From assembly GCA_003483125.1 (NCBI GenBank), contig DMWU01000310.1, forward strand, positions 1 through 5,057: a stretch of DNA of 5,057 bases, in the 5' to 3' direction. Under the pieces are notes generated by a model. It had not been told where the DNA came from. It saw only the letters and a program-made list of their open reading frames with translations, and made no database searches. This DNA is from Erythrobacter sp. Lineage in GTDB: Bacteria > Pseudomonadota > Alphaproteobacteria > Sphingomonadales > Sphingomonadaceae. Made by a program: the position numbers and the translations under genes. Positions 1 through 5,057 of this stretch are shown here, piece after piece. Position 1 is the first letter of the stretch. The number at the start of each line of letters is the position of its first letter.

Positions 1-67
1 CATCGACCAGTCCCTCTGGGGTCACCACGCGGCCATCGATTATGACAAGCGGTTGTTGCTGTTTCAT
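1..67 (-). CDS. pyrC: Dihydroorotase-like protein, N-terminal fragment (cut by window edge)
   Basis: Only the first 22 codons are inside the window, reading [20 protein letters not shown] and then VD. The pattern of a short hydrophobic strand followed by a DGRVV-type turn is how type I dihydroorotases and related amidohydrolases begin. The call depends mostly on position: its ATG overlaps the pyrB stop as ATGA (64-67), and pyrB-pyrC pairs are the rule in many alphaproteobacteria. A good GGAGGG ribosome site lies six bases upstream of the start. Dihydroorotase closes carbamoyl aspartate to dihydroorotate, the step after PyrB. The metal-binding residues would lie outside the window, so an active enzyme cannot be told from an inactive PyrC-like structural partner of ATCase. 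Confidence is good for a real gene and moderate for the name. Confidence 0.75.
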   Translation of the reverse strand, partial: MKQQQPLVIIDGRVVTPEGLVD

Positions 68-1254
68 GCCCAGCCCTCCACCTGCCGCACCTTGCGGGTC
101 AGGACATCGAGGGATGCCATGCGGATATCCACGCCCATTTCCGCCTGGCGCGTGATGATCGAACGATCGATCAAGTCGGCGACGTCGCTATCGATCTCCA
201 CCCCTCGGTTCATCGGCCCCGGGTGCATGACGAGCGCGTTTGGTGCCGCGCGCTCAAGTCGCGATTTCGTAAGGCCGTAAAGGTGATGATATTCGCGTGC
301 GGATGGAATAAATTCGCCTTCCATCCTTTCTGTCTGGAGCCGCAGCATCATCGCCACATCTGCGCCGTCAAGCGCTGCGTCGAAATCATGGAAAGGCTCT
401 GCACCGATCGCCCCAATCCCGGCAGGCATCAGCGCAGGAGGGGCGCAAACACGCACAGTGGCACCGAGGGCCTGCAGGCAAAGGATATTGGATCTGGCAA
501 CGCGGCTGTGCAGGATATCGCCGCAAATTGTCACGGTCAGACCGGTGAAATCCTCCGACGCTTCGCCGCGTTCCGCCAATGCGTGGCGCAGCGCAAGAGC
601 ATCGAGTAGCGCCTGAGTGGGATGCTCATGCTGTCCATCGCCAGCATTCAGCACCGGGCAATCGACCTTGCTCGCGATCAGGTCCACTGCACCGCTCGAT
701 CCATGGCGTATCACAATTGCATCGGCGCGCATCGCGTTGAGGGTGATCGCTGTGTCGATCAACGTTTCACCCTTCTTCACGCTCGATTGCGCGGCATGCA
801 TGTTGACCACATCCGCACCCAGCCGTTTGCCCGCAATCTCGAATGAGAGCAGCGTCCGAGTTGAGTTCTCGAAAAAGGCATTGATAATCGTGAGGCCCGA
901 AAGCAGGTCGCTATGTTTTGATGGCTGCCGGTTGAGTTCGACCCATCGCTCTGCCTGATCGAGCACGTAAAAAATCTCATGCCTTTCCAGATGCGCGATG
1001 CCCAATAGATCGCGATGAGGAAACGCAAGCGCGCCCGCTGGAAAGCGGCCAGAACCATCATCTGGTACCGTCTGGCGTGCCACATAATCGGCCATGAACT
1101 GACGCAGTCGAACCGCCGTACTGCTACGTAGGTCACGCCCGGCCTTCAACTGCGACACAAACGGTTTGTCATTGAGTGCCAACTCGCCAAAGCGAGTCTC
1201 CGACATGTCGTGTCGGAGGCAAAATTGTTCAATTTCCCGGAGCAGGTCTTGCAT
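64..1254 (-). CDS. pyrB: Aspartate carbamoyltransferase catalytic chain with N-terminal HTH-like extension
   Basis: This enzyme joins carbamoyl phosphate and aspartate to give N-carbamoyl-aspartate, the committed step of pyrimidine synthesis in the cytoplasm. The 396-residue product shows the ATCase landmarks in order: the carbamoyl phosphate loop STRTLLSFE (131-139), the KKGET loop (160-164), VIRHGSSGA (181-189), [12 protein letters not shown] (203-214), and MHPGPMNRG (343-351). Typical catalytic chains are about 300-345 residues, and the recognisable core begins near residue 71 ([12 protein letters not shown]). Residues 1-60 resemble a small helix-turn-helix protein ([29 protein letters not shown]). 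The start at 1254 is the first ATG after an in-frame TAA, with no clear Shine-Dalgarno site. An alternative ATG at codon 54 (1095) would give a 343-residue enzyme but also lacks a ribosome site. The gene overlaps pyrC by four bases. Enzyme identity is secure; the exact start is less so. Confidence 0.95.
   Translation of the reverse strand: MQDLLREIEQFCLRHDMSETRFGELALNDKPFVSQLKAGRDLRSSTAVRLRQFMADYVARQTVPDDGSGRFPAGALAFPHRDLLGIAHLERHEIFYVLDQAERWVELNRQPSKHSDLLSGLTIINAFFENSTRTLLSFEIAGKRLGADVVNMHAAQSSVKKGETLIDTAITLNAMRADAIVIRHGSSGAVDLIASKVDCPVLNAGDGQHEHPTQALLDALALRHALAERGEASEDFTGLTVTICGDILHSRVARSNILCLQALGATVRVCAPPALMPAGIGAIGAEPFHDFDAALDGADVAMMLRLQTERMEGEFIPSAREYHHLYGLTKSRLERAAPNALVMHPGPMNRGVEIDSDVADLIDRSIITRQAEMGVDIRMASLDVLTRKVRQVEGWA
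74..79 (-). promoter_or_regulatory. Shine-Dalgarno site for pyrC
   Basis: On the minus strand GGAGGG lies six bases before the pyrC ATG, inside the last codons of pyrB. It is the strongest ribosome site in the window. With the four-base stop/start overlap it points to translational coupling of pyrC to pyrB. Confidence 0.7.
1182..1197. repeat. Perfect 6-bp inverted repeat inside 5' end of pyrB
   Basis: The sequence is ACTCGC-CAAA-GCGAGT, with six-base arms and a four-base loop, in codons 20-25 of the pyrB frame. It directly abuts the next inverted repeat at 1198-1218. Six-base arms with short loops are expected several times by chance in 5 kb, so only the tandem arrangement makes it notable. 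Confidence 0.5.
1198..1218. repeat. Perfect 8-bp inverted repeat inside 5' end of pyrB
   Basis: The arms CTCCGACA and TGTCGGAG flank a five-base loop. The repeat lies about 36 bases inside the pyrB start and spans the internal ATG of codon 17. In mRNA it could form a stable hairpin. No T-run follows it on the minus strand, so it does not look like an intrinsic terminator. Confidence 0.55.
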
Positions 1255-1430
1255 GAGCGGCCATCTAGGTTGGATTTAACCAACCGTCCAGTAGGAATCT
1301 GAATTTTGCGCAACTAAGGCCGTTTGACGAACAATATCGCCTGCTCGACCTATTCATGGAGCAATTTAGGTGGAACTTTGCCTGTTCGCGACTAGTTTAG
1401 GGGCAGCAATTAACGGGAACTGATCGAAAA
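1255..1430. promoter_or_regulatory. Divergent intergenic region between pyrB and sppA
   Basis: This 176-base, relatively AT-rich stretch must hold promoters for both the leftward pyrB-pyrC operon and the rightward sppA. On the plus strand TTGACG (1324-1329) matches the -35 box of alphaproteobacterial housekeeping promoters, but no convincing -10 box lies at the right distance (CCTATT at 1349-1354 is a poor match). On the minus strand TTGCGC (1313-1308) is only a weak -35 candidate. I see no ORF or RNA gene here. The most distinct element is the inverted repeat at 1268-1285. Confidence 0.5.
1268..1285. repeat. Perfect inverted repeat GGTTGG-N6-CCAACC upstream of pyrB
   Basis: Perfect six-base arms flank the AT-only centre ATTTAA. 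The near edge is 13 bases upstream of the pyrB start codon. As DNA it has the size and symmetry of an operator for a dimeric helix-turn-helix protein. As RNA it would be a hairpin beside the ribosome binding region. Either role is inference. Confidence 0.5.
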
Positions 1431-3296
1431 ATGAGCTTTGCAGGTAAAGTCTGGCGGTTACTGGTTGGCATCAAGGATGGGCTCTCGCTCATATTCCTGC
1501 TGCTGTTCTTTAGCCTTCTTTTCGCGATCCTTTCGGCTCGACCAAACCCCGGTCAGGTGCGCGAAGGCGCACTTCTGCTGGAGCTTGATGGGTATATTGT
1601 CGAGGAACGCAGCAAGATCGACCCGATCGAAGCCTTGCTAAGCCGCGAGGCTCCGGTTGGTGAATACCAGGCACGCGATCTGGTTCGCGCGCTCGATGCT
1701 GCCGCCAGCGATGAGAGGATCAAGGCCGTTGTGCTCGACCTTTCACGCTTCCTGGGTGGTGGGCAAGTGCACCTGCAGGCCGTGGGCGAAGCGCTGGCCC
1801 GCGTGCGTGCAGCCGACAAGCCGGTACTGAGTTTCGCTGTTGGTTATGGCGATAGCGCAATGATGCTTGCCGCACACTCAAGCGAAATTTGGGTGGATCC
1901 GATGGGTGGTGCAATTATCGCCGGCCCGGGCGGCAACCGCCTCTATTATGCCGACCTGCTTGATAAGCTGGGAGTGAATGCGCGTATCTATCGCGTTGGC
2001 GCATATAAATCAGCCGTCGAGCCATTCTCACGCACTTCGATGTCCGAAGAATCCCGCCAAAATTACGCCGAGCTTTACGGCGCGCTTTGGGAAGAATGGC
2101 AGGCCAATGTGAAGAAGGCGCGACCTGCTGCGAATATTGATATGGCAACAAGCGATCCGGCTGGCTGGGTCGAAGCCTCTGGGGGCAATCTGGCTGAGGC
2201 TGCACGCGAAGCAGGACTGGTTGATCAATTGGGCAGTTGGGCAGAATTTGGCGCGCAGGTCGCCGAAATTGCGGGCGAAGATCCGTGGAACAAAGCGCCA
2301 GGAAATTTCGCCTCAACCGACCTTGGCCCTTGGCTAACGGATATCGGGCGGGAAAGATCTGGAAAGGCGATAGGCGTAATCACAGTCGCAGGCGAGATAG
2401 TCGATGGCGATGAAGGGCCTGGCAGAGCAGGCGGCGCGCGCATTGCCGAATTGCTGGACGAAGCGCTGGATGATGATCTCGCGGCGCTTGTGGTGCGCGT
2501 AGATTCACCGGGCGGTTCTGTCTTTGCATCGGAGGAAATCCGCCGTGCGATCCTGCGGCACAAGGCTGCCGGCATTCCGGTCGCCGTTTCCATGGGCAAT
2601 CTGGCTGCGAGTGGGGGCTATTGGGTTTCCACACCGGCTGACCGGATTTTCGCCCAACCTGAAACCATTACAGGATCGATAGGCGTCTTCGCCATCTTGC
2701 CCACTTTTGAGGGGACAGCCGCCAAATTGGGCATCACAACGGACGGCTTCAAAACCACGCCACTGTCTGGGCAACCAGATTTCGTAGGTGGATTGACCCC
2801 TGAAGTCGACGCGATACTTCAGGCATCCGCCGAGAATACCTACGCCCAGTTTATTGGCTTGGTTGCGGAATCACGGAACTTTTCGAGGGACCGGGCCGAG
2901 ACACTAGCGCAGGGCCGCGTGTGGGATGGTGGCACGGCAAGGCAGCTTGGCCTGGTTGATCAGTTTGGCGGGCTCGAAGATGCCCTCGCCTGGGCAGCAA
3001 GCCAGGCTGAACTGGGAGAAGGCGAATGGCATCCGCGCTTTCTCGGCTCGAGCAGCAGCAATTACGACTCACTGATCCGCCAGCTCCTGACCGGCGGCGA
3101 TGCGGAAGGTCGTGACAGCGCTGACCTGTTTGCAATGGCCGCACGCCAGCAGAGCGGACTGTTTGGCAAGCTGGCATCAGATCTGCGCAGGATCATTGAT
3201 GCGCAAGGTGTGCAAGCCTATTGCCTGGAATGTCCTGGGCAGTTTGGCCGTAGGAGTCTGGCAAACGACACGTTGGTGTCCATAATCGCTAATTAA
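1431..3296 (+). CDS. sppA: Signal peptide peptidase SppA, 67K type (protease IV)
   Basis: SppA is a membrane-bound serine protease that cleaves signal peptide remnants and other hydrophobic peptides at the periplasmic face of the inner membrane. The 621-residue length fits the two-domain 67K form of Gram-negative bacteria. A single hydrophobic anchor covers about residues 17-36 (LSLIFLLLFFSLLFAILSA). The first S49-like domain holds the general-base lysine K193 in YRVGAYKSAVEPF. The second holds the nucleophile S394 in GNLAASGGYWVS, preceded by RVDSPGGSV (356-364) and followed by TGSIGVF (414-420). The dyad spacing closely matches the E. coli pair K209/S409 known for this family. The C-terminus has a CLEC motif (598-601) and then about 20 weakly characterised residues. 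The start is the ATG at 1431, with only a weak GGGA 12 bases upstream. It stands alone, divergent from pyrB and convergent with the sulfotransferase. Confidence 0.95.
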   Translation: MSFAGKVWRLLVGIKDGLSLIFLLLFFSLLFAILSARPNPGQVREGALLLELDGYIVEERSKIDPIEALLSREAPVGEYQARDLVRALDAAASDERIKAVVLDLSRFLGGGQVHLQAVGEALARVRAADKPVLSFAVGYGDSAMMLAAHSSEIWVDPMGGAIIAGPGGNRLYYADLLDKLGVNARIYRVGAYKSAVEPFSRTSMSEESRQNYAELYGALWEEWQANVKKARPAANIDMATSDPAGWVEASGGNLAEAAREAGLVDQLGSWAEFGAQVAEIAGEDPWNKAPGNFASTDLGPWLTDIGRERSGKAIGVITVAGEIVDGDEGPGRAGGARIAELLDEALDDDLAALVVRVDSPGGSVFASEEIRRAILRHKAAGIPVAVSMGNLAASGGYWVSTPADRIFAQPETITGSIGVFAILPTFEGTAAKLGITTDGFKTTPLSGQPDFVGGLTPEVDAILQASAENTYAQFIGLVAESRNFSRDRAETLAQGRVWDGGTARQLGLVDQFGGLEDALAWAASQAELGEGEWHPRFLGSSSSNYDSLIRQLLTGGDAEGRDSADLFAMAARQQSGLFGKLASDLRRIIDAQGVQAYCLECPGQFGRRSLANDTLVSIIAN

Positions 3297-3306
3297 CAAT
3301 TAGCGA
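3286..3306. repeat. Perfect 9-bp inverted repeat overlapping sppA stop codon
   Basis: The arms TCGCTAATT and AATTAGCGA flank a three-base AAC loop, with the TAA stop of sppA in the middle. No T-run follows on either strand, so it is not a textbook terminator, but it could protect the sppA mRNA 3' end or slow polymerase between the convergent genes. Confidence 0.55.
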
Positions 3307-3318
3307 GTTCGGGGCTCC

Positions 3319-3336
3319 CTCCTTGGCGGCAAGGAG
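3319..3336 (+). terminator. Possible terminator-like hairpin downstream of sppA
   Basis: Seven-base arms CTCCTTG and CAAGGAG flank a GCGG loop, 22 bases after the sppA stop. The sequence that follows is pyrimidine-rich (CCCTTTC, then TCTTTCTT) but has no clean T-run, so a Rho-independent terminator is only a possibility. The right arm also contains AAGGAG, which looks like a Shine-Dalgarno site. Confidence 0.35.
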
Positions 3337-3460
3337 ATATCCCTTTCGATGTCTTTCTTGCTGGGATGCAGGCAATGGTAATTCCCTAGCCCGCTGATCG
3401 AGTAATTGTGCTCAAGGCTTAATCAGTTGCATGAATTTCCATGACTTTAGAGCTTGGCAA

Positions 3461-3476
3461 AATGCTAATTGGCATT
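3461..3476 (-). terminator. Short hairpin overlapping the sulfotransferase stop codon
   Basis: On the minus strand AATGC and GCATT arms surround CAATTA, with the TAG stop of the sulfotransferase inside, and the sequence continues as TTTGCC. The stem is short and AT-rich and the T-run minimal, so termination here is a weak inference. Confidence 0.25.
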
Positions 3477-4754
3477 CAGTGCCTCATACTCTGTCATAGC
3501 AATGTCGTAGGAACGCGCATAATCACCCAGCCGTTCTTCCACTTCGCCGGAACTCAGACCAAATTCTCCCAGGGAATAGCGGTGTGGGTGCCGCTTAAGC
3601 GCCTTTGACCGCTCAAGGTAGTCCTCCATTCCCGGCAATGCCGGCGCGATATCCAGGCCCAGGAAATCGTAGACACGCTGCATAGTGCCCAGCCAGTCGC
3701 TTTCGACCTCGTCATAACGGACATCGATCATTCGATCGCGAGGGATTGAATCGCGCGCCTCTCGCATTCGAGCAATCTGAAGCTCGGTCTTATGAAGCCA
3801 CTCGCGTCCAATCCGCTCTGGGTCGACATCGTCCGAATATAGAATTGTCTGGTTCCATGCGAGGGAAGCAGCGCTGCCAACCAGCGCCTTGGGATCGCGA
3901 TGTGTGAAGATCAGGCGCGCATCGGGGAAGACCTTGAGCAATGCAGGCAGGTCCAGCATGTGCTGGGGCGTCTTGAGAATCCATGGACGGATGGAAGAAA
4001 CCTGCTGCGACCATCCAACGAGACGTAGCAAGTCTGCAAGGTACTTATAGGCTGGCGTTGCATCCTGACCTTCACACCAGCGGCCATATCTGGGCACTTG
4101 CCATTGTGCCTCATTCTTCATGCCCCACATGCTGGCGACGAGAAGGCCAAGCTCCTCCTCGGGTTCAAAGGGTCCGGTCGGATGAATCGAAAGAGTGCGT
4201 GGATTAACGATCCGCGCGACCTTTATAATGCGGCCAGCGAGTACGGGCCGAAAATCGCGCTTCTTGCCCTCAAGCACCTGCTCGAAACAAGGACGCGGTA
4301 CCGGACTGATCGTTTCAAAGCTACGCATGTGAGAGAAACGATTGTCCGAAGCGAGTAATCGGTGCAGCCGCGTCGTGCCTGATCGCATAGGACCGACGAT
4401 CACGACCGGGCGGGCGATAGGCCGCGCAAGAATCTCAGGGTGTCGCTTGAACCACATTTGCGCGTAGAGCCGGTCGCACAAGACATGGTTGAATTGCTTC
4501 ATGGCGGTGAAATCGCCCCCTGAGGAAAGGCGCGCCTCTCCCTTAACCGCATCCAGCAGCACCTCCATAGGGCCTTCAAACCAGCGGTCGCCAAAATCAT
4601 CGAGGCCGTATTGTTTCGCCACGGATTCTAGCAGGGCATCCTTGTTCAGATCGGCAGACTTTACCAATCGCAGCCTGCGCCCGGCACGTATCGCATGATT
4701 TTCCAATACGACTGCCGACGTCGGTTTTGGCGGAGTGATCGTATTTACGAGCAA
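3465..4754 (-). CDS. Sulfotransferase family protein (Sulfotransfer_3 type)
   Basis: The product is predicted to transfer a sulfuryl group from PAPS to an unknown acceptor. The 429-residue protein has the PAPS 5'-phosphosulfate loop VVIVGPMRSGTT (117-128) and the 3'-phosphate motif LIFTHRDPKALVGSAAS (281-297), with R286 and S294 in the usual places. WILKTPQHMLDLPAL (258-272) and the C-terminal YSLGEFGL (393-400) are also typical of these bacterial proteins. There is no signal peptide or membrane segment, so it is likely cytoplasmic. The frame opens with TGA, two codons, then TTG at 4754, and no ATG or GTG occurs before the conserved N-terminal region (about residue 34 onward). The start is therefore TTG at 4754 or a later TTG at codon 17 or 30. 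The gene stands alone, convergent with sppA and divergent from serS, so its context gives no clue to the substrate. The family call is firm; the substrate is not known. Confidence 0.88.
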   Translation of the reverse strand: MLVNTITPPKPTSAVVLENHAIRAGRRLRLVKSADLNKDALLESVAKQYGLDDFGDRWFEGPMEVLLDAVKGEARLSSGGDFTAMKQFNHVLCDRLYAQMWFKRHPEILARPIARPVVIVGPMRSGTTRLHRLLASDNRFSHMRSFETISPVPRPCFEQVLEGKKRDFRPVLAGRIIKVARIVNPRTLSIHPTGPFEPEEELGLLVASMWGMKNEAQWQVPRYGRWCEGQDATPAYKYLADLLRLVGWSQQVSSIRPWILKTPQHMLDLPALLKVFPDARLIFTHRDPKALVGSAASLAWNQTILYSDDVDPERIGREWLHKTELQIARMREARDSIPRDRMIDVRYDEVESDWLGTMQRVYDFLGLDIAPALPGMEDYLERSKALKRHPHRYSLGEFGLSSGEVEERLGDYARSYDIAMTEYEALNAN

Positions 4755-4899
4755 GTTCCCTCAACCAAATAATTCGAATGGCGTGATATTATGGCAGTCC
4801 GCGAAGATCTAGGCCCTGATGGCGATCGCACAACCCGAACAGAGTGCTTTCCACACAAGATGTCTGGAATTTCGCGGTGCGAGCGGGCATAGGCGGGCG
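4755..4899. promoter_or_regulatory. Divergent intergenic region between sulfotransferase and serS
   Basis: These 145 bases must carry the start signals of the sulfotransferase (minus) and probably of serS (plus). The minus strand has CATAAT at 4793-4788, a five-of-six match to a -10 box about 34 bases from the TTG start, but without a recognisable -35. On the plus strand the overlapping TATTAT (4787-4792) is also -10-like, again with no -35. I see no RNA gene or further ORF, and no T-box-like leader before serS. Confidence 0.35.
4758..4762 (-). promoter_or_regulatory. Shine-Dalgarno-like GAGGG before the TTG start
   Basis: On the minus strand GAGGG stands three bases before the TTG at 4754. 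The match to the anti-Shine-Dalgarno sequence is fair but the spacing is short. It is the best available support for TTG at 4754 as the sulfotransferase start, and the in-frame TGA at 4763-4761 rules out anything further upstream. Confidence 0.4.
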
Positions 4900-5057
4900 A
4901 TGCACGATATTCGTTCGATCAGAGACAATCCCGAAGCTTTTGACGCCGCACTCGCCCGGCGCGGCGCGGCGCCTGCAGCAGCCGCGATCCTGGAGCTTGA
5001 CCAACAACGCCGCGCTGTCACCACGCGCATACAAGAGGCGCAGAGCCGCCGCAATGA
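4900..5057 (+). CDS. serS: Seryl-tRNA synthetase, N-terminal fragment (cut by window edge)
   Basis: The first 52 codons read [20 protein letters not shown] and continue with a GC-rich RRGAAP stretch, then [10 protein letters not shown] and EAQSRRN. The opening M-x-D-I-R-x-I-R-x-N-P-x-x-F is diagnostic of bacterial SerRS, where it starts the long antiparallel coiled-coil arm that grips the long variable arm of tRNA-Ser. The residues from about 29 on form the first coiled-coil helix. The enzyme charges tRNA-Ser (and tRNA-Sec where present) in the cytoplasm. The ATG at 4900 is chosen because it gives the canonical N-terminus; AGG of AGGCGGGCG lies six bases upstream as a modest ribosome site. 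The catalytic domain is outside the window. Antisense frames over this stretch are shadows of this gene. Confidence 0.93.
   Translation, partial: MHDIRSIRDNPEAFDAALARRGAAPAAAAILELDQQRRAVTTRIQEAQSRRN

Noticed and set aside
223..958. Plus-strand open frames opposite pyrB
   Set aside because: The opposite strand encodes intact ATCase motifs throughout this stretch, and the plus-strand products are rich in Cys, His and Arg without any family pattern.
1915..2599. Long open frames on the minus strand across the middle of sppA
   Set aside because: They are antisense to a complete, well-conserved SppA frame, have no recognisable motifs, and are expected shadows in GC-rich coding DNA.
4755..4899. 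A T-box or other tRNA-sensing leader before serS
   Set aside because: T-boxes are essentially a Gram-positive device, the region is only 145 bases, and I see no antiterminator/terminator pair.
4958..4973. GC-only run GGCGCGGCGCGGCGCC as a possible repeat or structural element
   Set aside because: It lies inside serS and encodes the Arg/Gly/Ala stretch after the first helix; such runs are common in GC-rich genes.
4789..5054. Two overlapping minus-strand frames at the right end
   Set aside because: The plus strand encodes a canonical seryl-tRNA synthetase N-terminus from 4900, so these are shadows, and one has a low-complexity composition.
1..5057. CRISPR array, tRNA or rRNA gene, insertion sequence or phage attachment site
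   Set aside because: No regularly spaced repeats, no cloverleaf-like sequence, no transposase motifs and no terminal inverted repeats with target duplications were seen by eye on either strand.

Overview
The window most likely comes from the chromosome of an alphaproteobacterium, probably a sphingomonad and perhaps of the Erythrobacter type. The reasons are moderately GC-rich coding sequence with few strong Shine-Dalgarno sites, a PyrB core of the kind I associate with Sphingomonadales ([30 protein letters not shown]), a long two-domain SppA, and a Sulfotransfer_3-type sulfotransferase. The taxonomic call rests on remembered family patterns, not on a search.

Layout from left to right: positions 1-67 (minus) hold the first 22 codons of a dihydroorotase-like gene (pyrC). 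It overlaps by four bases (ATGA) the end of pyrB, aspartate carbamoyltransferase, at 64-1254 (minus). This is a translationally coupled pyrimidine biosynthesis operon reading out of the left edge. A 176-base divergent intergenic region (1255-1430) separates it from sppA (1431-3296, plus), a membrane-anchored signal peptide peptidase with its Lys/Ser dyad intact. A 168-base convergent spacer (3297-3464) follows, with several small inverted repeats. Next is a sulfotransferase gene (3465-4754, minus) that appears to begin with TTG. A second divergent region (4755-4899) leads to the first 52 codons of serS, seryl-tRNA synthetase (4900 to the right edge, plus).

Most of the window is ordinary housekeeping sequence. 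The genes do not form one system: pyrB-pyrC make pyrimidines, SppA degrades membrane-associated peptides, SerS charges tRNA, and the sulfotransferase has an unknown substrate. The feature most worth a second look is the N-terminus of PyrB. About 60 residues resembling a small stand-alone helix-turn-helix protein are fused in frame to the catalytic enzyme. The DNA around this start carries several perfect inverted repeats, including GGTTGG-N6-CCAACC just upstream of the start codon. This may be a moonlighting or self-regulating PyrB, but the sequence alone does not prove it.
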